A DNA stretch of 23,952 nt from a virus. The notes under the pieces are model-generated. The model searched no databases. It saw only the letters and a program-made list of their open reading frames with translations, and was not told the DNA's origin. Made by a program: the position numbers and the translations under genes. Location: positions 1 through 23,952 of the IMG/VR virus record IMGVR_UViG_3300033144_003328; one strand, given 5' to 3'. Of the stretch, positions 15,599-22,073 are shown piece by piece. Positions within the stretch are counted from its first letter, which is position 1. Every line of letters begins with the position of its first letter.

Positions 15599-15664
15599 GG
15601 GTATCAGATTTGGACCGGCAAACCACGCAAATATTCAGGAGGTTTGTGCTAATGTTATAAAATG

Positions 15665-15676
15665 GCGCATATGCGC
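15665..15676. promoter_or_regulatory. 12-base perfect palindrome, operator candidate
   Basis: GCGCATATGCGC is a perfect palindrome, 5-6 bases after a TATAAA box and running into the shared element at 15670-15691. A further small inverted repeat follows (CTCAG at 15678-15682 and CTGAG at 15690-15694). The cluster could bind a dimeric regulator. Confidence 0.4.
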
Positions 15677-15691
15677 GCTCAGATTGGCTCT
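15670..15691 (+). repeat. Copy 1 of an element also found after the capsid gene
   Basis: This 22-base stretch, with core CGCTCAGATTGGCTCT at 15676-15691, recurs with one substitution and two 1-base indels at 19179-19200. It recurs even better in inverted orientation at 19253-19273 (18 of 21 positions against 15676-15696). The copies flank the protease, decoration and capsid genes. Confidence 0.6.
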
Positions 15692-15914
15692 GAGAGGCTT
15701 TGCACTCGAAGCAATACGAAGATGTACCGTGGGGTCGCGTTCGTGCTTTTCCTTTAAAAACAACGAGTTAAGTGCACTAAATTTTACTTAATTTTACACG
15801 GACAAATAACAGGGTTGAAATGAAATTAGGAAATGCTAATATGTGGTATGCAAGAATCATTCCAAAAATGACACGGACAGAATATTGGGTTATCCCGATA
15901 TAACGATATTCGCT

Positions 15915-15942
15915 TTGTCTGAACAACTTAGAATTTTACAAT
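15915..15942 (+). promoter_or_regulatory. Sigma70-like promoter for the capsid module
   Basis: TTGTCT (15915-15920) and TACAAT (15937-15942) are spaced by 16 bases, matching 4 of 6 and 5 of 6 consensus positions. The start point would be near 15949, leaving a leader of about 50 bases before the protease ATG at 15998. The surrounding A/T richness supports it. Confidence 0.5.
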
Positions 15943-15997
15943 ATTAGATTTGTGTGGGCTAATAAGAATTCCGGGATATTACAAAAGGGGAATAGAC

Positions 15998-17635
15998 ATG
16001 AAACTGACAATGCTTACTGCGGAGACCCTCGACAGCTATACACCTACGATTCGTATCTTTGAAGGTCGACAGCATTTAGTGGCTCCGGTCATCATCTTGG
16101 TGGAGGGGGTTCATGCAGGAAGTCTGGGTCCGGTCTTCTACTCAGCGGATGAGCTATCCACCCATCCCTCCTCATGGAATGGAGTCCCGGTGACTATCCA
16201 CCACCCATCCGATGAGGAGGGCCGAGGACTCAGCGCTGGACATCCGGAAGTCATGGATGAGTTCATGGTCGGCAGATTGTTCAATACCATTTACGACCCG
16301 AGCCTCCCCGGACTCCGGAGCGAGATTTGGGTTGATATCCAGAGGTGCTCACAATTGAGCATGGAAGCCCTGGCCACTCTCCAGAAGGGACAGCCCTTGG
16401 AAGTGAGTACGGGTCTCTGGTTCGATGATGACGGAACGCCGGGAGAATGGTCGGGGGAGGAATTCCAGTTCTCCGCCGGCAACTTCAGACCAGACCATTT
16501 GGCTCTGCTCCCCGGCTCAGTAGGAGCCTGCTCCATCCAAGATGGTTGCGGGGTCCGGAATGAGGAGGAATCCAAGATGGAAGGAATCTGGGGAAAGGTC
16601 AAGAGCCTGACCTTTCACTTGCTCGGACTCAATAAGGCTGGGTTCAGTGAGGTGATGACCAAGCTTCAAGGCTTGGTGGATGCTCTTGACAAGGATGTGC
16701 CGGGAGGTCGGCTCATCCATTATCTGGTCGATGCATTTGATGATGGCTCCTTCATCATGCAACAGGTCGGGGGTCCGGATGGGAGGAGATTTTATCAGGG
16801 CTCTTTTCTCAAGGACGATGAAGGAATGCCCACAGACTTAGCCGAGGATTTTACCGAGGTCGAAGAACGCAGGGAATTCGTCCCCGCTGGGAATGAGGAA
16901 GGTGATGGTCGGTCCATTTCCAATGGGGCATCATGGAGCAAGGGGAACTTGCCCTGCGAATCATCCTCCACTCAGGAGGTAGATATAGAAGTGGAAACCA
17001 TTAACAAGGAGGAGAGCGAGATGAAAGCCAAAGAGACTTTGGTATCGACGCTCATCGCCTGTGGGAAAGTTCGCTGGTCGGAGAACGACCGGGAATATCT
17101 CATGACGCAGGAAATGGAGATGCTCGAAAAGCTCCAGCCTGCAGATGAGGTAATCCCCCCGGTCGAAGAACCGGCGGTCGAGCTTTCTGCGGATGAGTGG
17201 GTCAAGGATGCTCCCTCCGCCGTCAGGGATATGCTGGAGGACGGACTGCGACTCCATCGTGAGAAGCGGACCTCCCTCATCGGAACCATCATGACGGCGA
17301 AGGGTAATTCCTTTACCGAGGAACAGCTGGACTCGAAGGACACTTCCGAACTGGAAGCCATCTCCAATCTGACTTCACCGGCCCCGGCCGAGGGAGAAGG
17401 AGAAGGAGAGGGCGAAGGGGATGGGACTGGTACTTCCGGGGCCCCGGCTGAAGAAGCGAGCGGCGAAGGCGGTGAAGGTGAGCCGACCGGGAATGAGGGG
17501 GTTAAGCCTCTGGAACTTCCCACTGCTCAGAATTATCAGGGGAGCACTGCTCCCCCCTCCAATACGGAAGGAGAGGCAGTCGAGCCTTTGGCCCGGCCCA
17601 CCCTTAACGACCAGGTCGGAGACACCACCCACTAA
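15998..17635 (+). CDS. DUF2213-type prohead protease with C-terminal scaffold-like part (545 aa)
   Basis: The N-terminal domain (to about residue 190) matches DUF2213-type head maturation proteins: WNGVPVTIHHPSD (60-72) with a His pair, EFMVGRLFN, SEIWVDIQ, EVSTGLWF (135-142) with a candidate catalytic Ser137, and FRPDHLALLPGSVGACSIQDG (163-183). A small middle domain follows (about 200-300: VDAFDDGSFIM, RRFYQGSF, REFVP). The C-terminal third is helical and strongly acidic with a Glu-Gly run (about 468-478), typical of scaffolds. ATG 15998 is chosen for its AAAGGGG site; the frame extends to 15950 without one. Two internal in-frame ATGs (16577, 17021) each have a strong ribosome site 8 bases upstream. 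The protease likely cleaves scaffold and capsid protein during maturation. Confidence 0.8.
   Translation: MKLTMLTAETLDSYTPTIRIFEGRQHLVAPVIILVEGVHAGSLGPVFYSADELSTHPSSWNGVPVTIHHPSDEEGRGLSAGHPEVMDEFMVGRLFNTIYDPSLPGLRSEIWVDIQRCSQLSMEALATLQKGQPLEVSTGLWFDDDGTPGEWSGEEFQFSAGNFRPDHLALLPGSVGACSIQDGCGVRNEEESKMEGIWGKVKSLTFHLLGLNKAGFSEVMTKLQGLVDALDKDVPGGRLIHYLVDAFDDGSFIMQQVGGPDGRRFYQGSFLKDDEGMPTDLAEDFTEVEERREFVPAGNEEGDGRSISNGASWSKGNLPCESSSTQEVDIEVETINKEESEMKAKETLVSTLIACGKVRWSENDREYLMTQEMEMLEKLQPADEVIPPVEEPAVELSADEWVKDAPSAVRDMLEDGLRLHREKRTSLIGTIMTAKGNSFTEEQLDSKDTSELEAISNLTSPAPAEGEGEGEGEGDGTGTSGAPAEEASGEGGEGEPTGNEGVKPLELPTAQNYQGSTAPPSNTEGEAVEPLARPTLNDQVGDTTH
17021..17635 (+). CDS. Possible nested scaffold protein, internal start in the protease gene (204 aa)
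   Basis: An in-frame ATG at 17021 (Met342 of the long protein) has AAGGAGG at 17006-17012, an ideal ribosome site with 8 bases spacing. Translation from here would give an acidic, mostly helical protein of 204 residues with a Glu/Gly-rich low-complexity stretch and a Pro-rich tail, the composition expected of a scaffold. The layout copies phage lambda, where scaffold Nu3 starts inside protease gene C. The caution is that Lys-Glu-Glu codons (AAG GAG GAG) create the ribosome site by chance. A second internal start at 16577 (Met194, GAGGAGG upstream) is also possible. Confidence 0.4.
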   Translation: MKAKETLVSTLIACGKVRWSENDREYLMTQEMEMLEKLQPADEVIPPVEEPAVELSADEWVKDAPSAVRDMLEDGLRLHREKRTSLIGTIMTAKGNSFTEEQLDSKDTSELEAISNLTSPAPAEGEGEGEGEGDGTGTSGAPAEEASGEGGEGEPTGNEGVKPLELPTAQNYQGSTAPPSNTEGEAVEPLARPTLNDQVGDTTH

Positions 17636-17681
17636 TCCGGGTGGGGGATAATCAGCCACATTCAATAGGAGGAACTGAATC

Positions 17682-18140
17682 ATGGCGAGCAACAAAACAG
17701 TTGTGGTTCGGGGAGATGTCCAGAGGGAGGAGTTCAAGACCAATGGGACTCCCTCCCCCGGGCACCTGCTCGAAATCGACAGCAGTGGCGATGTTCTCCC
17801 TCACAACTCGGCGGGGGAGAACATGTACCCCCTCTTCGCCCTTGAGAACGATTTGCAAGGGGATGACATTGATACCGCTTATGCGGACAATGTTCAGGCC
17901 CAGTGCGCTTGGGCGAAGCCGGGCGTGATGGTGAATGCCATCCTCGCTGATGGAGAAAATGTAGCCATCGGCGACCTGCTGGAAAGCGCGGGAGATGGAA
18001 CTCTCCAGAAGTATGTTCTGGATGATTCCAGCACCGTGCATTACTCGAACCAGATTGTCGGAGTTGCGAGGGAAGCTGTGGACATGAGTGATTCGTCCGC
18101 CGCCGACCCCGCTGGCCGCGTTCTGGTTTCCATTATCTAA
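17682..18140 (+). CDS. Putative capsid decoration or stabilising protein (152 aa)
   Basis: A small acidic protein between protease and major capsid protein, the standard position of a head decoration protein. Visible pattern: SPGHLLEIDSSGDVLPHNSAG (first residues about 25-45), FALENDLQGDDIDTAY (about 52-67), PGVMVNAILADGENVAIGD, then LLESAGDGTLQKY and a last strand GRVLVSII. These Gly/Asp turns are typical of small beta-rich proteins that sit on the capsid surface in similar phages. AGGAGG stands 8 bases before the ATG. The capsid gene follows after 9 bases with its own AGGAGG. There is no trimerisation motif that I can name, so the family assignment is from context and pattern. Confidence 0.75.
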   Translation: MASNKTVVVRGDVQREEFKTNGTPSPGHLLEIDSSGDVLPHNSAGENMYPLFALENDLQGDDIDTAYADNVQAQCAWAKPGVMVNAILADGENVAIGDLLESAGDGTLQKYVLDDSSTVHYSNQIVGVAREAVDMSDSSAADPAGRVLVSII

Positions 18141-18149
18141 GGAGGGGGC

Positions 18150-19169
18150 ATGGACCTTTTAGTGCAAGGTAACAACATCGCCGAACGCCTCCTCGCCTCC
18201 GGGATGGACCCGGGAGCGCTCCGCCCTTGGGTGGAGCCTGATGGCAAGGCGTACGTCAACATCAACGGAGTCGCGCGGCCCATCGCGAATGGGACTCTCC
18301 GGAAGGATGAGTGGATTCAGTATGATACCGCCATCGTCCGGGCGACTCGGGACCGGCTGGTCTATACCAATTATCTGATTGGGAAGGGGCTGGTCTACAA
18401 TATCGAGGGCATGAGCAAGACGGTTCTTGAGACCGAGAACCTGAATGACATGACCGACGCCGAGCTGACCATGGACGGCGTCAACAGGGCGGACAAAGAC
18501 CGGGCGAACTTCGAACTGGTTGGAATCCCCCTCCCCATCACTCACAAGGAGTTCACCCTCTCCAGCCGGGTTCTCAATATCTCCCGGACGACTGGACAGG
18601 CTCTGGACACCACCCAGTCCGAACAGGCCTCTCGGAAGGTCGCCGAGAAAATCGAGGAAATCCATATCAACGGAACCTCGAACTACAAGGCCGCTGGGTA
18701 CACCCTCTATGGGATTACCGATTTCCCGAGCGTGAACACCGGCTCTCTCTCAGTGAACTGGGATGCCTCCGCCGCTACAGGCGAGACCATTCTGGCTCAG
18801 GTTCTGGAGATGAAGCAGGTTCTTCTCGACGACGGGTTCTACGGACCCTTCGTGCTTCTGGTCCCGGGCAACTACGAGACCAAGCTCGATGAGGACTTCA
18901 AGGCCCAGTCCGACCTGACCATCCGCCAGCGGCTGGCTCAGATTTCGGGTATCTCTGATATCCTCGTTCTCGACCGCCTGGCAGATGATACGGTGGTCCT
19001 CCATCAACTCTCGACCGATGTCATCCGGGTAGTCAACGGCCTCGCCGTCACGACTCTCCAGTGGGATGAGGTTGGCGGCCTTGAGCTTAATTTCAAGGTC
19101 ATGGGCATTCAGGTTCCGCAGGTGCGCGCGGACCAGGGTGGAAACTGCGGGATTGTGGTCTATTCGTAA
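18150..19169 (+). CDS. Major capsid protein, encapsulin-like HK97 fold (339 aa)
   Basis: The main shell subunit. It lacks a long N-terminal scaffold (delta) region and instead resembles the encapsulin/linocin-type capsid proteins: IQYDTAIVRATRDRL (about 51-65), a hairpin-like arm, LPITHKEFTLSSRVL, the long helix with SEQASRKVAEKIEEIHINGTS (first residues about 158-167), YTLYGITDF, then GPFVLLVPGNYET, TIRQRLAQISGISDILVLD, and a late block QWDEVGGLELNFKVMGIQVP typical of HK97-fold P/A-domain strands. The start has AGGAGG 5-6 bases upstream. The absence of a delta domain agrees with a separate scaffold, perhaps the nested product of the protease gene. A 137-base gap with a strong hairpin follows. 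High copy expression is expected. Confidence 0.85.
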   Translation: MDLLVQGNNIAERLLASGMDPGALRPWVEPDGKAYVNINGVARPIANGTLRKDEWIQYDTAIVRATRDRLVYTNYLIGKGLVYNIEGMSKTVLETENLNDMTDAELTMDGVNRADKDRANFELVGIPLPITHKEFTLSSRVLNISRTTGQALDTTQSEQASRKVAEKIEEIHINGTSNYKAAGYTLYGITDFPSVNTGSLSVNWDASAATGETILAQVLEMKQVLLDDGFYGPFVLLVPGNYETKLDEDFKAQSDLTIRQRLAQISGISDILVLDRLADDTVVLHQLSTDVIRVVNGLAVTTLQWDEVGGLELNFKVMGIQVPQVRADQGGNCGIVVYS

Positions 19170-19178
19170 AATCCCGTC

Positions 19179-19200
19179 TATGCACGCTCAGTTGCGCTCT
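19179..19200 (+). repeat. Copy 2 of the capsid-flanking element
   Basis: Aligns to 15670-15691 with one substitution and two single-base indels. It forms the left arm of the hairpin at 19185-19273, whose right arm is the inverted third copy. Confidence 0.6.
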
Positions 19201-19273
19201 AAGGGCATTGGGGGGTACGTCCCCCCCTTGCCCTTCACCTAGGGCCGAAAGTGTCTGAGAGCCAAGCTGAGCG
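19185..19273 (+). other. Large nested hairpin after the capsid gene (terminator, RNA element or site)
   Basis: CGCTCAG (19185-19191) pairs with CTGAGCG (19267-19273), TTG (19192-19194) with CAA (19263-19265) and GCTCT (19196-19200) with AGAGC (19258-19262), giving a 15-bp stem with two single-base bulges. Inside is a second stem: GGGCA (19203-19207) with TGCCC (19229-19233) and six G (19210-19215) against C (19221-19227) around a TACGT loop. No T-run follows, so a classic intrinsic terminator is not certain. It fills the gap between the capsid gene and the next gene. Confidence 0.6.
19253..19273 (-). repeat. Copy 3 of the capsid-flanking element, inverted
   Basis: Reverse complement agrees with 15676-15696 at 18 of 21 positions, including the core CGCTCAGNTTGGCTCT. 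Together with copy 2 it makes the arms of the hairpin. Confidence 0.65.
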
Positions 19274-19306
19274 AGTCGTGGAATATTAGGAGAAAGGCGG
19301 ATTGAA

Positions 19307-19795
19307 ATGAAAGTGGAACGCTGGAAGAAGGTTTTCGGGAAGCATCACGCTTTTGAAGATGGGGTCAAAAAGATTTATGGCCCCGGTCAAGAGGATGGTG
19401 ATATCGTGACATTTCCCGCTGGCCAAGGACCGAAGGAAAGCCCCTCATGGCTTTTGATTGAGGGAGCCGGAGTGGAAGTCCTTGATTTCGAAAATGGGCC
19501 CGTGGTAAAAGCTCTGGGTCGGGGATGGTTCAATGTCATCAATCCTGAGACCGGGAAGCCCATCAACACCGTCAAGCTCCGGAGAGCTGATGCCGATGCA
19601 TTAGCCGAGGAGTGGGAGGCGGACAACGAGAACGATGATGACCCGGAGGGCGGCGAGGAAGAGCCGGTCTGTCCCGTCGAGGATGGAACCTTCGGGGAGG
19701 ATTTCGAAGACTATGACGAATGCGCCGAGTGCGAATTCGCCGTGGCCTGCGAAGCCAAAGAAAACGAGGATGATGGGGATGGCAAAGAAGGATAA
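19307..19795 (+). CDS. Acidic protein with a C-terminal Cys cluster (162 aa)
   Basis: The N-terminal 100 residues are mixed alpha/beta and include SWLLIEGAGVEVLDF (about 47-61) and WFNVINPETGKPI. Then come a very acidic run (about 104-118) and a tail with four Cys: a CPVEDGTFGEDFEDYDEC block followed by AEC and VAC, a pattern of the C-x(n)-FG-x-D-x(n)-C-x2-C-x5-C kind seen at the ends of some phage and DNA-binding proteins and likely zinc-binding. The ribosome site is AGAAAGGCGG upstream of ATG 19307. Its end overlaps the next gene by 17 bases. It is the first gene after the hairpin, so it may start a separate transcript or depend on read-through. Function unknown. Confidence 0.75.
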   Translation: MKVERWKKVFGKHHAFEDGVKKIYGPGQEDGDIVTFPAGQGPKESPSWLLIEGAGVEVLDFENGPVVKALGRGWFNVINPETGKPINTVKLRRADADALAEEWEADNENDDDPEGGEEEPVCPVEDGTFGEDFEDYDECAECEFAVACEAKENEDDGDGKEG

Positions 19796-20435
19796 AGACC
19801 GGACCTTCTGGTCTGCTCCCCCGATGTGGAAAGGGGAGACCGTCTTCATCATTGGAGGGGGTCCATCTCTTCTGGATTTGGACCTCACTCCTATTCACTC
19901 CAGAGCCGTGCTCGGTTGCAATAATGCTTTCGAGCTTGGACCTTGGGTGGATGTCACATATTTCGGGGACAAGCCTTGGTGGTTCTGGAATCAAGACAAG
20001 CTCCTGAAGTATTCCGGATTGATAGTCACCAGCAATGACGATGAGTTCTTTGAAGCGAATCCCAGAATCAAGGTGATGCGGAGGGAGATGCGATTTGGTA
20101 TCTCCAAGAATCCGAGCCGGGTTTGTTGGAATAAGAACACCGGGGGCTCCTCCATCAACCTAGCTGTTCATTTCGGAGCCAAGCGAATCGTGCTCCTCGG
20201 ATTCGACATGAAGGTCTCAGATAATGGGAGGGCCGGGAACTGGGGACATAACTGGCATGATAATCATAAACCCCACAAGGGCCACAAGCCGACTATCTAC
20301 CAAAAGAATATGCTCCCCCATTTCGTTCCTATCAAGAAGGTCTTGGACGAGCTGGGGATTGAGTGCATAAATGCCAACATGGGTAGCGCCCTTGAGATAT
20401 TCCAGAAGATTCCGCTTGAGGAGGTGCTCGGATGA
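19779..20435 (+). CDS. DUF115/MptE-like glycosyltransferase-type protein, copy 2 (218 aa)
   Basis: A paralogue of 14004-14669 with the same order of motifs: VFIIGGGPSLL (about residues 22-32), CNNAFELGPW, TYFGDKPWW, CWNKNTGGSSINLAVHFGAK, IVLLGFDMK and NWHDNH, but differing in the middle part. The motifs fit DUF115 proteins, which include Maf-type flagellin glycosyltransferases. The frame is open upstream to 19635, but that part lies inside the previous gene. I choose ATG 19779 because GAGG stands 9 bases before it and the length then equals the first copy; ATG 19770 and 19773 are alternatives. The stop overlaps the next gene (ATGA). It begins the sugar-modification cassette. Confidence 0.8.
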   Translation: MAKKDKDRTFWSAPPMWKGETVFIIGGGPSLLDLDLTPIHSRAVLGCNNAFELGPWVDVTYFGDKPWWFWNQDKLLKYSGLIVTSNDDEFFEANPRIKVMRREMRFGISKNPSRVCWNKNTGGSSINLAVHFGAKRIVLLGFDMKVSDNGRAGNWGHNWHDNHKPHKGHKPTIYQKNMLPHFVPIKKVLDELGIECINANMGSALEIFQKIPLEEVLG

Positions 20436-21118
20436 ATTATGTAGTCACCGTCCTCAAGAGCGGGGGAGTTTATCTCCCGGAGCATGTTGGGATTTTGAGC
20501 AGGAATGTCGCTCAGCATATGAGCACCCCATTTGAATTTGTGGTGCTCACAGATTTGGGAGCTGAGAGATGGACCAACGGATTGGTCAGCGCCGCTGATA
20601 TCATCGTCCCTCTGGAGCACGACTGGCCGGGATGGTGGAGCAAGATAGAATTGTTCCGACCGGGGATGCCATGGGATGGGATGGACAAAGTTTTGTATCT
20701 GGATTTGGATACTCAGATTGTTGGAGATATCAGCCACTTCTTTTCCCATGCTCTTCCATTCATTATGCTCAAATCCTTCCGGTCGAGGAGATGGGCATCC
20801 GGAGTGATGGGATGGACGGGGGCCGCTCCTCGGAGACCATATCGTCGGTTCTTGCATGGGCCGGGGGATTTCATAAGGAAGAATCGCAGGGCAGGAGACC
20901 AGAAGTTCATCATGGACTCTATGGAGGGAAAGGCCGAGCCAGCATTCTGGCAGGAGATATTCCCAGAGCAGGTCGTGAGTTATAAAAGGCATTGCCGCGG
21001 AGCAAATGGAAAAGGGGGAAGTCCCCCGGCTAAGGCGAGGGTGGTTTGCTTTCATGGGAAGCCCCGTCCTTGGCATGCAAGTGAGAAATGGATACAGGAG
21101 GTTTGGCAGAATGGATAG
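20432..21118 (+). CDS. Glycosyltransferase with DxD motif, GT8-like (228 aa)
   Basis: A GT-A type sugar transferase. The N-terminal NYVVTVLKSGGVYLPEHV is followed by FEFVVLTD, WWSKIELFRP (about 68-77) and the metal/nucleotide-sugar motif VLYLDLDTQI (about 87-96) with DxD at 91-93. Later come GVMGWTG, DQKFIMD, VVSYKRHCRG and VVCFHGKPRPWHA, the order seen in small GT8-like phage and bacterial enzymes. The donor sugar cannot be told. The ATG overlaps the stop of the DUF115-like gene (ATGA). The 3' end overlaps the radical SAM gene by 8 bases and carries its ribosome site (CAGGAGG), so the two are translationally coupled. Confidence 0.85.
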   Translation: MNYVVTVLKSGGVYLPEHVGILSRNVAQHMSTPFEFVVLTDLGAERWTNGLVSAADIIVPLEHDWPGWWSKIELFRPGMPWDGMDKVLYLDLDTQIVGDISHFFSHALPFIMLKSFRSRRWASGVMGWTGAAPRRPYRRFLHGPGDFIRKNRRAGDQKFIMDSMEGKAEPAFWQEIFPEQVVSYKRHCRGANGKGGSPPAKARVVCFHGKPRPWHASEKWIQEVWQNG

Positions 21119-22073
21119 ACTCTTGAGTTACTCGGCCGCTTCAATCTTTCCCGCTAAGGTTCTGCGGAAATTGACGGGACTCTTCAATGGGGGGAAGCTC
21201 CGCCCTATTCACCCACAGATTAGTCTGACCAATGAGTGTAATCTGGATTGTGATTTCTGCTCATGTGCCGGGAGGAGGGATGGAGAATACCTCCCCATCG
21301 AAAAGGCGGTCGAGATAATCTGGGCTCTGGAGAGATGCGGGACCCAAGCGATTACCATCACCGGGGGAGGCGAGCCCCTGATGCATCCGGACTTTGAGGA
21401 GTTCGTGAATTTTGTCGGCCGCCGGCATATCAAGATGGGGCTGGTGACAAATGGATACTTGCTCCCGAAGATTTCCCCGGAGGCTATATCCCAGATGACT
21501 TGGTGTCGGGTCTCGGCTTCCGATGACCGGAACATCCCCCTCCTTCTTGAGAAGGTGGCGGAGGCGGCTCGGAAATCCCCCCGGGTGGACTGGGCCTTTA
21601 GCTATGTGGTGACCATCGACTTCGACCCGGAGAAATTAGCGGAGATTATCAGGACGGCGAATGATTTGAAGTTCACCCATGTCCGAGTAGTCGCTGACCT
21701 GGTCGACCTTTATAATCCCCCGGACATGGGGGAGGTCATGACCGAGATTCGGGGGATGGATGTTGATGACAAGCTGGTCATCTATCAGGGGCGGAAGAAA
21801 TTCACCCGGGGGTCGGCGAAGTGCCTCATCTCCCTGATTAAGCCCTTGATAGGGTCTGATGGGAATGTCTATCCCTGTTGCGGGGTTCAATATGCTTTGA
21901 TGGATTCCTCCCTTGATTTCGATTCCCGGATGTGTATGGGGGAGGACATTGAGAAGATATCCATCCAGCAAGATTACTTCGATGGGAGCATCTGCGACCG
22001 ATGTTATTATCGACAATACAATGATGCCCTCTCCCATATCATCAGCCCGCTCGACCATGAGGAGTTCGTTTGA
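21111..22073 (+). CDS. Radical SAM enzyme with C-terminal Cys motif (320 aa)
   Basis: Generates a 5'-deoxyadenosyl radical from S-adenosylmethionine with a [4Fe-4S] cluster. The cluster motif is CNLDCDFC (Cys43, 47, 50), followed by ITGGGEPLMHPDF (about 83-95), the GGE-type motif for SAM binding, and LVTNGYLL. Near the C-terminus DGNVYPCCG and CDRCYYRQY give a SPASM-like set of cysteines for an auxiliary cluster. Such proteins modify peptides, sugars or nucleotide-linked substrates; the substrate here is unknown. ATG 21111 is chosen with CAGGAGG nine bases upstream; the frame is open back to 21006 inside the glycosyltransferase gene. The stop overlaps the next start (TGATG). The position suggests sugar or virion-protein modification. 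Confidence 0.85.
   Translation: MDRLLSYSAASIFPAKVLRKLTGLFNGGKLRPIHPQISLTNECNLDCDFCSCAGRRDGEYLPIEKAVEIIWALERCGTQAITITGGGEPLMHPDFEEFVNFVGRRHIKMGLVTNGYLLPKISPEAISQMTWCRVSASDDRNIPLLLEKVAEAARKSPRVDWAFSYVVTIDFDPEKLAEIIRTANDLKFTHVRVVADLVDLYNPPDMGEVMTEIRGMDVDDKLVIYQGRKKFTRGSAKCLISLIKPLIGSDGNVYPCCGVQYALMDSSLDFDSRMCMGEDIEKISIQQDYFDGSICDRCYYRQYNDALSHIISPLDHEEFV

Larger units (their letters stand above)
15599..15997. other. AT-richer intergenic control region before the capsid module
   Basis: About 400 bases with no convincing gene, visibly richer in A/T than the rest of the late block. It holds: an AGGAGG with a dead-end mini-frame (ATG TTA TAA at about 15652); a TATAAA box near 15655; a perfect 12-base palindrome at 15665-15676; the shared element at 15670-15691; a 9-base direct repeat ACACGGACA at 15796 and 15871; a possible 27-codon frame at 15820-15903 with only AGGG upstream; and a sigma70-like promoter at 15915-15942. 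It looks like a regulatory boundary between the appendage/portal genes and the capsid genes. Confidence 0.6.

Noticed and set aside
15662-15757. 31-codon frame in the intergenic region
   Set aside because: The nearest AGGAGG is about 19 bases away and directly serves an ATG that ends after two codons. The sequence also contains the palindrome and the shared element, which explain it better.
16972-17523. 183-residue Ser/Pro-rich minus-strand frame
   Set aside because: It is the antisense of the Glu/Gly-rich acidic stretch of the protease/scaffold gene, which naturally gives Ser/Pro runs, and it lacks a ribosome site and neighbours.
20297-21076. 259-residue minus-strand frame opposite the glycosyltransferase
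   Set aside because: The plus strand here carries clear transferase motifs and coupled starts; the minus-strand reading has no recognisable motif and is Pro/Ser/His-rich.
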